Below the pieces are notes generated by a model, which did no database searches, was not told the DNA's origin, and saw only the letters and a list, made by a program, of their open reading frames with translations. Of a stretch of 45,804 nucleotides of DNA, positions 23,604 to 32,795 are shown piece after piece. The position numbers and the translations under genes are program-made. Origin of the DNA: Bacteroidales bacterium. GTDB lineage: Bacteria; Bacteroidota; Bacteroidia; Bacteroidales; FEN-979. The stretch is from NCBI GenBank assembly GCA_028706295.1, contig JAQWBQ010000022.1, positions 1-45,804 on the forward strand, written 5' to 3'. The number at the start of each line of letters is the position of its first letter. Position 1 is the stretch's first letter.

Positions 23604-25187
23604 ATGAAAACAACGCGAATCCGAAACCCGGAGCCATCCATTACCGGTGAAAACAGCATCAGCTGCCGGATTTGGAGTGTCGTATGCCTTCGCGCAACGC
23701 TGGTGCTTATCGTGTTTGCAATCCCGCTCTTTCTTTATACCCAGAATGTCAATGAACAGTTGAAACAGATGCGTTCAACCGTCATTCAGAACATTGATGG
23801 GAAGGAATATTACATTCATACCATCAAAAGAGGACAGACGCTGTACATGATCTCGAAGGTTTACGGCGTGGAAGTAAACGACCTGATCCGTGAAAATCCG
23901 GAGGTAAAAGAGGGGATCAAAGCCGACCAGAAGATCAGGGTTCCGCGCCCCGGGGCGAAAGTTGCCAGGACCCTTCCACCGGCCGGGAAAGAGCATGCTG
24001 ATGACACGAAACCGGCCGGCCCGGGCACCAGAACCGCGACTACGGCGACCCGCAACATTGAAAAACCTGATACTGTTCCGGTCATGCCCGAACTTCCCTG
24101 TGGCATCGACAGTTCGTCGAAAAAACCCGTTTACCGGGTGGCCCTCATGTTGCCGCTTTATCTCAAGGAGTCCCAGTTGCTCGATCCGGAAAAACCGGTC
24201 CGAAAAATTGTGGAAAACTCGAAATCGTTACAGTTCATCCCTTTTTACGAAGGTTTCAGAATGGCTCTGGATACTCTTGAGAAAACAGGGGTTAAAATCC
24301 GGCTCTATGTTTATGATGTGGAGAAGGACACCTTGAAAACTAAGCTGTTGCTGAAAAATCCGGATCTTAAAAAAATGGACCTGATCATCGGCATGTTGTA
24401 TCATCGCAACTTTAAAATGGTGGCCGATTTCGCAGAAAAAAACAAGATCCCGATCGTCAACCCGATTTCCGAACGAAGCGATGTGATCGCCGGGAATCCC
24501 TATGTTTTTAAGGTTATTCCTTCCCGCAAGACCCAGTTGACACAGGTTGCAAAATGTTTCTCAGACAATTTTTCAAAGGATCAGGTTCTGATTGTTAAAA
24601 GCGGACAGTATCCCGACCGGGAAGCGCCCGAACGGCTTAAGAAGGAGTGCCTCGACCGTAATCTGAATGTTCTCCTGGTGGATGGACAGGAGGGAGCCAT
24701 CGGTAAACTTTCGAAAAACAAAGAAAATGTTTTGGTTGTGTTTTCCGACAACGCTGCTTATTCACTGGATCTCACCCGCCGTTTTTATGAATTGCGGAAT
24801 GATTACAGCATCACGGTATTCGGTCTTCCCGAGTGGGGAGCCATGGAAGGTCTTGAAACGGAGTACCTGCTGGCCCTGAAGGCCCATTTTTTGGCGAAAC
24901 AATTCATCGATTACAACGATCCAAAAGTAAAATGGTTTGTGGATCAATACCAGAAGCGTTATTTCACCGACCCCGCGTTGATGGCCTTCCAGGGTTTCGA
25001 TATTGCATGCTATTTTCTTACTGCCCTGAAAACCTATGGTGCCGGGTTTTCAAGATGCATTGGTGAATTTTCCATGAAGTCGCTTCAAACGCAGTTTGAA
25101 TTCAGATCGGCTAAGGGAAACGGATTTGAAAACCAGCGGTGGATGATCTACAAATTCGAAAACTACCGGCTGGTACCCGTTTATTGA
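23604..25187 (+). CDS. Membrane-anchored LysM protein with periplasmic-binding-protein fold
   Basis: I place the start at the ATG at 23604, after the guaA stop, giving 527 residues; the frame is also open back to 23529, overlapping guaA. A hydrophobic segment at about 30-46 serves as signal or anchor. A LysM domain follows (about 69-114, YYIHTIKRGQTLYMISKVYG), which binds peptidoglycan glycans. After a Thr/Pro-rich linker, residues about 175-527 resemble the type I periplasmic-binding fold of amino-acid ABC transporters (RVALMLPLYL, YEGFRMALDTLEKTG, IPIVNPISERSDV). With no permease genes nearby it may be a wall-bound sensor or structural protein rather than a transporter component (inference). 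Such fusions are common in Bacteroidota. Confidence 0.85.
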   Translation: MKTTRIRNPEPSITGENSISCRIWSVVCLRATLVLIVFAIPLFLYTQNVNEQLKQMRSTVIQNIDGKEYYIHTIKRGQTLYMISKVYGVEVNDLIRENPEVKEGIKADQKIRVPRPGAKVARTLPPAGKEHADDTKPAGPGTRTATTATRNIEKPDTVPVMPELPCGIDSSSKKPVYRVALMLPLYLKESQLLDPEKPVRKIVENSKSLQFIPFYEGFRMALDTLEKTGVKIRLYVYDVEKDTLKTKLLLKNPDLKKMDLIIGMLYHRNFKMVADFAEKNKIPIVNPISERSDVIAGNPYVFKVIPSRKTQLTQVAKCFSDNFSKDQVLIVKSGQYPDREAPERLKKECLDRNLNVLLVDGQEGAIGKLSKNKENVLVVFSDNAAYSLDLTRRFYELRNDYSITVFGLPEWGAMEGLETEYLLALKAHFLAKQFIDYNDPKVKWFVDQYQKRYFTDPALMAFQGFDIACYFLTALKTYGAGFSRCIGEFSMKSLQTQFEFRSAKGNGFENQRWMIYKFENYRLVPVY

Positions 25188-25203
25188 CCTTTGTCTGCTC
25201 GCA

Positions 25204-26088
25204 TCAGGATCCTGCCTGTTTACCCGGGACGGCGAGCAGCGGGATGTTGGTGGCAAAAAGGTTTTTCTTGGTGATGTTTTTGGTGAAAAGCATGTAGAAG
25301 AGGCTCCGTTTGTGCGGTTGAAAGGCAATCAGGTCGATTTTATTTTCCCCGACAAAATCGTCCACCGCCTTCTGGTTGTCGGTGGCCGATTCGATGACAC
25401 TGAACCGGATCACGCCCTCCTTTTCCTCTTTCCCGAATTTGACCTGCAGGGCTTTCATACGGACATAGGCATCGGTACTCTTTGTCTTAACAAGAAAATG
25501 GACAACATGCAGTCTGAAGTCAAACCGGGAGAACAGGGTGCATAGTTCCGAAATAACCTCGGTATTTCCTTCTGAAAGATCGGCGGAGAACATGATGTTC
25601 CCGAAACCTCTGAAGCCTTTTATCACGGGCACAGTCAGCACGGGAACCCTGGCATGATCGATGATAAAGGTTGAAACTTTTCCCCAGACATTGATGTTAT
25701 TTCCCTTTCCGGTGGTACCCATGATGACCAGATCGGGGTGGTACTCGCGGCAGATGTCCTTGAGTTCATGCTCGATCTCGCCACCAACCACAATGGTTTC
25801 GAGTTGCACCTGATCCAGGTTCTCTTTTTTGAGCATCTGGCTGACCTTTTCTTTCAATTCTGCCATATTCAGCTCTGCCTGCCGGTGGATCTCCTTCATC
25901 AGCTCCTCGTTGTAAATGGTGCTCATGTCGAGGGTATCGGGGAAGCTGGTATCGGCCAGAATTACCTGATCAAAATAGGTGTGGAATAACCGGATCTCAC
26001 CACCAAAGACCTTGAGAAATTCGAGGGCGTATTTACACGAGATCTCGGTGTGGGCAGAAAAATCGACGGGAACTAAAATCTTTTTCAT
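25204..26088 (-). CDS. Tandem universal stress protein
   Basis: Two Usp domains make up 294 residues: the first opens with MKKILVPVDFSAHTE and the second at about 150 (GFRGFGNIMFSADLSEGN). In ATP-binding Usp proteins a GxxGx(9)G(S/T) motif closes the first domain; here the matching segment is GTTGKGNNINVWGKVS, with Lys in place of the expected Ser/Thr spacing, so nucleotide binding is doubtful. The second domain lacks the motif (GENKIDLIAFQPHKRS). Usp proteins act in stress and energy limitation; the exact role varies. It is convergent with the LysM gene, only 16 bases apart, and its promoter box lies inside the next gene. Confidence 0.93.
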   Translation of the reverse strand: MKKILVPVDFSAHTEISCKYALEFLKVFGGEIRLFHTYFDQVILADTSFPDTLDMSTIYNEELMKEIHRQAELNMAELKEKVSQMLKKENLDQVQLETIVVGGEIEHELKDICREYHPDLVIMGTTGKGNNINVWGKVSTFIIDHARVPVLTVPVIKGFRGFGNIMFSADLSEGNTEVISELCTLFSRFDFRLHVVHFLVKTKSTDAYVRMKALQVKFGKEEKEGVIRFSVIESATDNQKAVDDFVGENKIDLIAFQPHKRSLFYMLFTKNITKKNLFATNIPLLAVPGKQAGS

Positions 26089-26120
26089 GGGATTTGATTT
26101 TATCAGTTCAGGGGCCGTAT

Positions 26121-27272
26121 TCAGGTTGATCCGTCACGGCTTTCATGCAAAGTTAATATATCTGTCAGCAAATTACAATTTTTATTGTTGGCGTACAATT
26201 CACCGAGTGCCCTCGCTCTTTCGGCCACCCTTTCAGCAGTGAATTCCATACTGAAAAGCCGTTGAACCTCCTGCCGCAGCCGGTCGGGTGTTTCAGCTAC
26301 TTCACAAAGTTCGCGGAGGGAAGTTCCGGCAAGCATCAGGGAGTTGACCAGGCAAAACCGGCCGGTGTAGAGTGCGTTCAAAAGTTTCAGCTTCAGTCCG
26401 GTTGCCTGCATTGTGACCAGGATGTTGACATGGGCTTCCCGGATCAGCCGGGTCATCTCCTCCTCGGATGGATTCGCGACCAGTTGGATATTGGTTTTCG
26501 ATCCGGCAAGGCGTTTCAGCCAGCCGGGGGGATCCATCCCGGCAATCACAAGCGTTGGCATCGTTTCGTTCCATACCTTGTTTATAAGATACCGTACCGC
26601 CTGGTAATTCTCTGCAACCGACAGTTTTCCGTGGTACAGGGCATAATCACCCTTCCCGGGAATGCTGCCAACCTGCTGATCCCTGTGAAAACTTGGCATG
26701 AGGCGCACCTTTTGGCCTGGGAACCGACCGGAAAGATAGTCGCAATCGGTTTGTGAAACAGCAAGCATCAGCGATGCATGCCGCAGGATCTTCTGGAAAC
26801 GGAACAGCTTCAGACTTTCGAGGAGAAAAAACAGCTTCCTTCCCGGATGGCATTCCGAACGGCAAAGGTGGCTGTAGTAATGATGTTCGATGTTGCTTTC
26901 GCGATAGATTTTGAGACGCCCGGTAAGCCGCGGTTCATCCATAAATCCGCAGGTGTGCAATCCCTCGAACAGGATGGGCGCATCATCCGAGGCCAGGACA
27001 TTTAAAAGTTCAGGCACCATCCTGCTTTTCACGATATAGGGAAGAATGCTGAAATGGACCCGCCACCCGGTCAGCCGGCGGTAGTAGGAAACCCGGGTGC
27101 AATACCGCGCCAGTTCGCTGCTTTGTTGACGCTGGTATTCAAAACAGTGCAGGTGGATCTGTACCCCGGCGCCATGCAGGGCCCGGATCTTGTAAAAAAC
27201 ATCTATGATTCCGCCGTAGTTGGGTGGCCAGGGAATGTCGAAGGAGACGATATGGAGGCGGAGAGGAGGCAT
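26121..27272 (-). CDS. Glycosyltransferase, family 4-like
   Basis: I start at the ATG at 27272 (MPPLRLHIVSFDIPWPPNYGG); a TTG five codons upstream is less likely. The 383 residues show a GT-B outline: an N-terminal acceptor half with the PPNYGG loop, and a C-terminal half with ALYHGKLSVAENYQAVRYL, LVIAGMDPPG and NPSEEEMTRLIREAHVNIL, as in family 4 enzymes that use nucleotide sugars. The sugar and acceptor cannot be read from sequence. It is next to a second glycosyltransferase in the same direction, suggesting surface glycan or lipopolysaccharide assembly. A repeat block begins 8 bases upstream of its start codon. Confidence 0.85.
   Translation of the reverse strand: MPPLRLHIVSFDIPWPPNYGGIIDVFYKIRALHGAGVQIHLHCFEYQRQQSSELARYCTRVSYYRRLTGWRVHFSILPYIVKSRMVPELLNVLASDDAPILFEGLHTCGFMDEPRLTGRLKIYRESNIEHHYYSHLCRSECHPGRKLFFLLESLKLFRFQKILRHASLMLAVSQTDCDYLSGRFPGQKVRLMPSFHRDQQVGSIPGKGDYALYHGKLSVAENYQAVRYLINKVWNETMPTLVIAGMDPPGWLKRLAGSKTNIQLVANPSEEEMTRLIREAHVNILVTMQATGLKLKLLNALYTGRFCLVNSLMLAGTSLRELCEVAETPDRLRQEVQRLFSMEFTAERVAERARALGELYANNKNCNLLTDILTLHESRDGST
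26148..26155 (-). promoter_or_regulatory. -7 box TAACTTTG for the universal stress protein gene
   Basis: TAACTTTG on minus fits TAnnTTTG and has a TTG 20 bases upstream, the best -33 match in the window. It lies within the last codons of the upstream glycosyltransferase gene, 60 bases before the usp start. Confidence 0.5.
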
Positions 27273-27280
27273 TTGGAAGA

Positions 27281-27343
27281 AAGTCAAAATTCAAAGAAGG
27301 GATTAGATATTAGCGAATAGCGAATAGAAAAAACGTTATTTAA
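27281..27343. repeat. TTCAAAATTC / TTAGCGAATAG element upstream of the glycosyltransferase
   Basis: GTCAAAATTCAAAG is followed by GGGATTAGATATTAGCGAAT, AGCGAATAGAAAAAAC and GTTATTTA. It matches the third copy at 45391-45452 almost base for base over about 60 bases, so it is a dispersed repeat. It begins 8 bases beyond the glycosyltransferase start codon. Confidence 0.8.
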
Positions 27344-27353
27344 AATCAAAATA

Positions 27354-28535
27354 TCAACATTTTATTGTTAAAAGTTCTGAGAGTTTGTGTTGTTCGTTTT
27401 CCCAGCAAAGTTCTTCGGCGGCAAGTTTCAGATTCTCTTTGTATTGTTCCAGTTGCGATGGGTTGCCAAGCATCGCATCGATGCTTCCGGCGAGCGATTC
27501 GGGGTCGTGGCCTGCGATGCATGCACCGATCCGGTACCCTTCGACGATCGTTTTCATTTCCGGGAAGGGGGATACCAGCAACGGAACATTTGCCTGGATA
27601 TAGTCCATGATCTTGTTGGGTAATGCATAGTGGTAGTTGATTCCGATATCTTTTTCGATGGAGAGTCCGACATCGGCCATTTGCGTGTATTCATGAAGTT
27701 TTTCAAAGGGTACCGGTCCAGTCAGGATCACCTGGTTTTCCCGTTTCTCACGAACAATCAGCGACTGCAATTCATGAAAGATATCCCCGGTTCCCACAAT
27801 AACCAGCACTGCGTCGGTTTTCAGATATTGCAGTGCGCAGACCGCTTCCTCCAGTCCCCGGTCCACATTCACAGCTCCCTGGTAGTAGATCACTTTCCGA
27901 TTTTCGCCAATCTGCAGCGCCTTCTTCATATTAGCGGGGGTCAATGGCTTCCGGAAAGGAAGATTCCGGACCGCTGTTACCGGAACACCATATTCTTCAT
28001 TGTAAATGCGGGCAATGGATGTGTTTACGGCAATGACCCTCCTCAGATGGGGGAAGATCATGTCCTCTAAAGCCTTCCACATCATCGGAGCGAACTTCCG
28101 GCCGACCAGTTCCGGAACGCCCCTGAAATACTCATGACAATCGTGGAGGTGAAGGGGAGCGCCCCTTTCGCGCGAAAAGGAAAAAAAGAAAATCATCCTC
28201 GATACAAGATGTGCAAAATAGGTTGCAGGCAGGGTGTCGAGGTCGTTGGAAACCAACAGATGATGCGATCTGAAGATCAGAAAAAAGAACAATCTCAGGT
28301 TGAATTCGGCATAAAACAACGGGCCTTTTTCGAACAGGAGCTGCATGCGGTGGGTCTGGTAACTTCGCGGGGCAAGTGTCAGGCTTTTGGTACGCCTGCG
28401 ACCCACCAGCAGTACGCTGTACGAATGCTGCTGCAAAGTTTTGCAGGTACGGTCGACCCGCTGATCGGTTGTCAGATCGTTGGTGACGGCCACGATGGCT
28501 TGCAGTGGTATCGGTTGATTTGCCCTGGTGCGCAT
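27354..28535 (-). CDS. Glycosyltransferase, family 4-like
   Basis: The 393-residue protein has the GT-B pattern: an N-terminal VAVTNDLTTDQRVDR segment, frequent in bacterial GT4 enzymes, and a C-terminal nucleotide-sugar half with KVIYYQGAVNVDRGLEEAVCAL, VGTGDIFHELQSL and NYHYALPNKIMDYIQANVPLLVSPFPEM, where an acidic residue normally binds the donor. It lies upstream of the other glycosyltransferase, with an 81-base spacer holding a repeat element. Both probably work on one glycan. Donor and acceptor are unknown. Confidence 0.87.
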   Translation of the reverse strand: MRTRANQPIPLQAIVAVTNDLTTDQRVDRTCKTLQQHSYSVLLVGRRRTKSLTLAPRSYQTHRMQLLFEKGPLFYAEFNLRLFFFLIFRSHHLLVSNDLDTLPATYFAHLVSRMIFFFSFSRERGAPLHLHDCHEYFRGVPELVGRKFAPMMWKALEDMIFPHLRRVIAVNTSIARIYNEEYGVPVTAVRNLPFRKPLTPANMKKALQIGENRKVIYYQGAVNVDRGLEEAVCALQYLKTDAVLVIVGTGDIFHELQSLIVREKRENQVILTGPVPFEKLHEYTQMADVGLSIEKDIGINYHYALPNKIMDYIQANVPLLVSPFPEMKTIVEGYRIGACIAGHDPESLAGSIDAMLGNPSQLEQYKENLKLAAEELCWENEQHKLSELLTIKC

Positions 28536-28837
28536 CGCTGGATTACGTTATTAAACCAAAATCCTTACCCTGACTCATTTTCATGCTTATTCTCTTTAAA
28601 AAGTAACACTGATACCGAAAACCTCAACTTTAAAAAGTAAGATAAGAAGTTCATTTATTATTCATTCGTAAATCCTGTTCAATCGTGAATTCTCATCGGT
28701 TTCGCAAAGGGTCACGGTCAACCTTATGTTTGTACGGAGGCCCATAAAGTCAAATCCCGGAGTTAAAATCTAAAGCAAAAATAAGGTTTTCGTTCAATCC
28801 TCAGTCAAAAGGCTTAATTTTGAACTTTTCAACTGAT
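28536..28837. other. Divergent spacer between the glycosyltransferase and murB
   Basis: This stretch of about 300 bases has no plausible gene. It contains CATTCGTAAATCCTGTTCAATC, related to the AATCGTAAATC word family, and two plus-strand TAnnTTTG boxes, TATGTTTG at 28725-28732 and TAATTTTG at 28815-28822. No RNA structure is recognised. Confidence 0.6.
28815..28822 (+). promoter_or_regulatory. -7 box TAATTTTG for murB
   Basis: TAATTTTG lies 15 bases before the murB ATG and would give a very short leader. TATGTTTG at 28725-28732 is an alternative with a leader of about 100 bases. Confidence 0.4.
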
Positions 28838-30031
28838 ATGCACCTCGACCAGAATTATCCGCTGAAAGCGTTGAATACCTTCGGAATGGATGTTTACGCC
28901 CGTTATTTTGTCGAACCCGGGTGTCGCGATGAGATCCTGACCCTGATGAATTACCGACACATGGTCAGGCTGCCCGTTTTATTCCTGGGCGGCGGGAGCA
29001 ATGTGCTTCTGGTAAATGATTTCGGAGGGCTGGTCGTCAAAATAAGTTCCAAAGGGATTGATTATCGGGAGACCGGAACCGGCGAGGTGCTGGTCACGGC
29101 ACAGGCCGGCGAGATCTGGGATGATTTTGTCGGGTACTGTATCGGACAGGGATGGGCAGGGCTGGAGAACCTTTCACTGATTCCGGGAACCGCCGGCGCT
29201 GCCCCCATACAGAACATCGGCGCTTACGGGGTCGAAGCCGGTGAGTTGATCGAGAGGGTCAGCGCCGTTGAAATCAAAACAGGAAGGGAGTTTATTTTGA
29301 CCCGTTCGGAGTGCCGTTTCGGCTACCGCGACAGCATCTTCAAGCAGGAACTGCGCGACAGGGCGATCGTGCTCGATGTGACCTTCCGGCTGGCCAAATT
29401 CAGGCACAACAATCCATCACCGGACAAATACGATGGGGGGCACGATTGCGTGGCAGATCCCGGGCCATCCGCGGTGAAACTTCGCGTTGACTACGGAGAC
29501 CTGAAAAGGGAACTTCAGGCAATGGGCATTGCCGATCCGTCGCCAGCCAATATCCGGGATGCCGTTGTCCGGATCCGTAGCCGGAAATTGCCCGATCCGG
29601 CGCTTTTGGGCAATGCCGGCAGTTTTTTCAGGAACCCGGTCATTTCCGACGGGGTTTATGAGGCTTTGCGGAAAATGTATCCTGCAGTTCCCGGATATCC
29701 CGCTTTCTCAGGATCTGCAAGCCATTCCGGGGAGAGAACAACGGAATCCGGCAAATCCGCAGTTTCGATTGCCGAAAACTCCGTTTCTGAAAACGAAAGC
29801 AGTGATTCCGGCAGGAATTATAAGATCCCGGCTGCCTGGCTGATCGAACAGTGTGGCTGGAAAGGATACCGGTGCGGGGATGCAGGCGTTTACCCGAATC
29901 AACCTTTAGTGCTGGTGAATTACGGTAAGGCTTCCGGTCGGGAAATTGTCGATCTGGCACATCAGATAAGCGAATCGGTATTTACGAAATTCGGAATCGT
30001 TCTCGAATCTGAAGTAAATGTGATTGAATAA
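28838..30031 (+). CDS. murB: UDP-N-acetylenolpyruvoylglucosamine reductase with two insertions
   Basis: MurB reduces UDP-GlcNAc-enolpyruvate to UDP-MurNAc, an early peptidoglycan step, using FAD and NADPH. I choose the ATG at 28838 (MHLDQNYPLKALNTFGM), which fits the family start. The FAD motifs LGGGSNVLL and IPGTAGAAPIQNIGAYG, the YRDSIFK segment and the catalytic GNAGSFFRNP are present, and the end ESEVNVIE supplies the last conserved Glu. At 397 residues it is longer than the usual type I enzyme (about 340). The excess lies in two low-complexity insertions, about 190-213 and 289-328; the second is Ser/Glu-rich. Core catalytic parts are intact. It is convergent with pyrD. Confidence 0.95.
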   Translation: MHLDQNYPLKALNTFGMDVYARYFVEPGCRDEILTLMNYRHMVRLPVLFLGGGSNVLLVNDFGGLVVKISSKGIDYRETGTGEVLVTAQAGEIWDDFVGYCIGQGWAGLENLSLIPGTAGAAPIQNIGAYGVEAGELIERVSAVEIKTGREFILTRSECRFGYRDSIFKQELRDRAIVLDVTFRLAKFRHNNPSPDKYDGGHDCVADPGPSAVKLRVDYGDLKRELQAMGIADPSPANIRDAVVRIRSRKLPDPALLGNAGSFFRNPVISDGVYEALRKMYPAVPGYPAFSGSASHSGERTTESGKSAVSIAENSVSENESSDSGRNYKIPAAWLIEQCGWKGYRCGDAGVYPNQPLVLVNYGKASGREIVDLAHQISESVFTKFGIVLESEVNVIE

Positions 30032-30177
30032 CTGTAACCCCACATTCGTCCGGATTATTAAGATCAGAAATAATAATGCATGGGTCAATCCGATCCGGAA
30101 AATTGAATCGTCAATCTTGTTCAATCGTAAATATTTCCGACCTGTTCCGGTTCCGGATATTTAAGATCTCACCGGCA

Positions 30178-31092
30178 TCAGTCGGTATTCAGGGCTCCTA
30201 CCAGTTCGCTGACTGATTTGAAATTGTTTTTCTGCATGTAATCATCGATCCCGCTGATAATTTTCAGACTAACGGTGGGATCGATGAAATTGGCAGTGCC
30301 AACCTGGACGGCGGAGGCACCGGCCAACAGGAATTCTATGGTGTCAGTGGCATTCATGATGCCCCCCAAACCGATAAGCGGTACGTGAACCGCTTTATGA
30401 ACCTGCCAGACCATACGCAGGGCAACCGGTTTTATGGCAGGGCCCGACAATCCTCCCGTGATGGTAGAAAGCACAGGCCGGCGCCGGTTTACATCGATAG
30501 CCATTCCCAGGAGGGTATTGATCAGGGTGATCGCATCGGCACCCCCGTCGACCACGGCTTTGGCGAGGTCGGTGATGCTGGTCACGTTGGGTGATAATTT
30601 GACCATCAGGACCTTCCCATACACCTTTCTCACGGCTGCGGTAACTTCGGTAGCCATGGCCGGAACGGTTCCGAAGGCCATCCCTCCAAGCTTCACATTC
30701 GGACAGGAGATGTTCAACTCAATGGCCGGGATCGCTTCCAGTTCATTGATCCGTGCGGCGACCTCGACATATTCCTCCACCGTGCTGCCCGAAACGTTGA
30801 CGATCAGGTGCGTCCTGAAATTCTTTATCCGCGGATAGATTTCACGGCAAAAATGGGTTACACCCTTGTTCTGGAGTCCGACCGAGTTGAGCATTCCCGA
30901 AGGGGTTTCAGCCATCCGGGGATAAGGATTTCCGTCACGGTTCTTCCCGGTGACCGCTTTGACGAAAATCCCTCCGAGTTGCCCGACATCCATGAAATCG
31001 AGAAATTCCTCTCCGTAACCGAAAGTACCGGAGGCGGTGGTGACAGGATTTTTAAACCGGAGCCCGGCAATATCAATGGAAAGGTCGGTCAT
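30178..31092 (-). CDS. pyrD: Dihydroorotate dehydrogenase B, catalytic subunit
   Basis: PyrD oxidises dihydroorotate to orotate in pyrimidine synthesis. The 304-residue protein is the class 1B type: the catalytic base is Cys130 ([11 protein letters not shown]), not Ser as in the membrane-bound class 2. FMN-binding segments [10 protein letters not shown] near the N-terminus and [15 protein letters not shown] with [12 protein letters not shown] near the C-terminus are present. Class 1B needs an electron-transfer partner, and pyrK lies 71 bases upstream in the same direction, so the two form the usual NAD-linked heterotetramer. Confidence 0.96.
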   Translation of the reverse strand: MTDLSIDIAGLRFKNPVTTASGTFGYGEEFLDFMDVGQLGGIFVKAVTGKNRDGNPYPRMAETPSGMLNSVGLQNKGVTHFCREIYPRIKNFRTHLIVNVSGSTVEEYVEVAARINELEAIPAIELNISCPNVKLGGMAFGTVPAMATEVTAAVRKVYGKVLMVKLSPNVTSITDLAKAVVDGGADAITLINTLLGMAIDVNRRRPVLSTITGGLSGPAIKPVALRMVWQVHKAVHVPLIGLGGIMNATDTIEFLLAGASAVQVGTANFIDPTVSLKIISGIDDYMQKNNFKSVSELVGALNTD

Positions 31093-31163
31093 GAGTGTTT
31101 ATTGAATTTAAGAATGCAAAGCGAAACAAGCCATCCGGTGAAACAGGCAAAAAAGCAGAGTAG

Positions 31164-31949
31164 TCAACTTCCAAACCAATTCAACCGATTGGTATTAAAA
31201 ACAGGTCCCTCAACACAAACACGTTCGTTTCCCTTGTCGGTGGGGGTAATGCAGCACAAGCAGACTCCAAATCCGCAGGCCATGGTATTTTCGAGCGATA
31301 CCTCGCAATCAATCCCGTGAAAACGCGCCAACCCTGCAACCGCTTTCATCATGGCTTCCGGACCGCAACAATAGATTTTCCGGTAGTCCAGCCGTTCCTT
31401 TTGAAAAACAGGGTGATCGGTCACAAGTCCTTTTTCGCCTTCCGTCCCGTCGTCGGTGATCACCTGGACATTTCCGTATTTCGCATACGATTCAATTTCA
31501 GAGACCTCCTTTTTGGTCCTGAAACCCACCAGGATATCCGGATGGATGTGGTTCTGGTTCAGAAACCGGGCTAAGAAGAGGAGGGGGGCCACGCCACAGC
31601 CGCCGCCAACCAGCAAAACCTTGCCAGTTACCGGCAGCGAAAAGGAATTCCCCAGCGGAAAGATCACGTTAAGGATTTCGCGCTCCTTAATTGTGCTCAG
31701 GTTCCGGGTTCCATCCCCCTTTATCTGGATCAGGAACCGGATGGTGTTCTGATGATAATCGACGTTGTGAATGGAAAAGGGGCGCCGCAGAAAGGTGTGT
31801 GGCGAATGTTCCACCAGGATCTGGGCAAACTGTCCCGGCAGCATGGTCGGAAGTGGATCAGGGGCCATCAGATCAAGAACGAAATGCCGGTCATTCAGCC
31901 TGATATTACTGAGAACGGTAAGATCCCGGATGACTTTTTGAAAATGCAT
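31164..31949 (-). CDS. pyrK: Dihydroorotate dehydrogenase B, electron-transfer subunit
   Basis: PyrK carries FAD and a [2Fe-2S] cluster and passes electrons from PyrD to NAD. The start is the ATG at 31949 (MHFQKVIRDL), giving 261 residues. The FAD motif RRPFSI is at 55-60, the NAD region GGGCGVAPLLFLA at 115-127 and CGPEAM at 195-200, and the cluster cysteines fit Cys225, Cys230, Cys233 and Cys245 (CGFGVCLCC...C). The pair with pyrD is complete. An exported protein gene ends 14 bases upstream, so the transcript probably starts ahead of that gene. Confidence 0.96.
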   Translation of the reverse strand: MHFQKVIRDLTVLSNIRLNDRHFVLDLMAPDPLPTMLPGQFAQILVEHSPHTFLRRPFSIHNVDYHQNTIRFLIQIKGDGTRNLSTIKEREILNVIFPLGNSFSLPVTGKVLLVGGGCGVAPLLFLARFLNQNHIHPDILVGFRTKKEVSEIESYAKYGNVQVITDDGTEGEKGLVTDHPVFQKERLDYRKIYCCGPEAMMKAVAGLARFHGIDCEVSLENTMACGFGVCLCCITPTDKGNERVCVEGPVFNTNRLNWFGS

Positions 31950-31963
31950 CAAATAGCAGGAAT

Positions 31964-32638
31964 TTAATTATTTAAACGGGTCTGGATTTCCCGGATGACC
32001 TCTTTGTATTTTTTCAGAACGCGGTCCCATTCCTTGAAGAGCTCTTCGCTTTTTACACTGGCATCGGGCTGTCCGGCCTGTTCGCTGACGAGTTTAACCC
32101 GGTAGGTAAGCGGATCGTTGGATCCGAGTTTTACGATCATCCGGGAACGTACCGTATTTTTCTTGAAATGCTGGATCACCCAGGCCGTACGCAGATAACC
32201 GGTTTCACGGTCGGTCACTTCAATCACGTCGAACTGGTTGGTGACGATTTGGCTGATGAGTTTCCAGGCCTCGAGTTCCGATTTCCCGGTAGGCACCTCG
32301 ATGTCGATATTTACCATGTCGGTGGCTTCGGAGGCATCCCATGAATCATCCCGTTCCATTTGTACGAATTGCGTTTTCGGGGGTTCGGGGCTTCCCTTTT
32401 TGTTGCAATATTTGATGATTTCGGTCAGGTAAGCCAGCTTTTCAATCTTAACGGTGACACATTGATCCGATGGGATGACCACTTCGCACTGGCCGGTTCC
32501 GACATGTCTGTTGTTTACGTAGATCATAGCATCGGCTTCGGATACCGTAAGTTTGACCACCCTTTTTCCCGCAAAGGAATCAAGGCTGAGCATTATTGCC
32601 AGGATCAGTGTGATTGAAATTTTAAATCCGGTCTTCAT
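31964..32638 (-). CDS. Exported protein of unknown function with a PEGA-like N-terminus
   Basis: The 224-residue product has a signal peptide (about 1-23, ending SFAG). Residues 28-75 (VSEADAMIYVNNRHVGTGQ) look like a PEGA-type beta domain, which presents short surface motifs. The remainder is mixed alpha/beta with a long C-terminal helix rich in Lys and Glu (EELFKEWDRVLKKYKEV). No enzyme motif is visible and I do not recognise a family. It sits directly before pyrK (14-base gap) without an obvious functional link. A promoter box precedes it. Confidence 0.75.
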   Translation of the reverse strand: MKTGFKISITLILAIMLSLDSFAGKRVVKLTVSEADAMIYVNNRHVGTGQCEVVIPSDQCVTVKIEKLAYLTEIIKYCNKKGSPEPPKTQFVQMERDDSWDASEATDMVNIDIEVPTGKSELEAWKLISQIVTNQFDVIEVTDRETGYLRTAWVIQHFKKNTVRSRMIVKLGSNDPLTYRVKLVSEQAGQPDASVKSEELFKEWDRVLKKYKEVIREIQTRLNN

Positions 32639-32677
32639 GTTCAGGTTTTTTAGATTAATAACTCAGGAGTTGCCCAT

Positions 32678-32685
32678 CAAAGATA
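32678..32685 (-). promoter_or_regulatory. -7 box TATCTTTG for the exported-protein-pyrK-pyrD unit
   Basis: TATCTTTG on minus fits TAnnTTTG, with a run of T about 20 bases upstream as a partial -33 match. It lies 39 bases before the start codon at 32638. Confidence 0.4.
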
Positions 32686-32795
32686 AGCAAATAAATTTCC
32701 AAATTAAAAACACAATTGAAATTATAAAACCGGTCCTGAGATGGAAGTATTTCTTCCGGGTCATCGTCCGGATTATCAGGAGGATGCCTCGATGG

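Noticed and set aside
28536-28837. A small RNA or gene between the glycosyltransferase and murB
   Set aside because: No open frame of credible composition, no recognised RNA motif and no terminator; only promoter-like boxes and repeat words.
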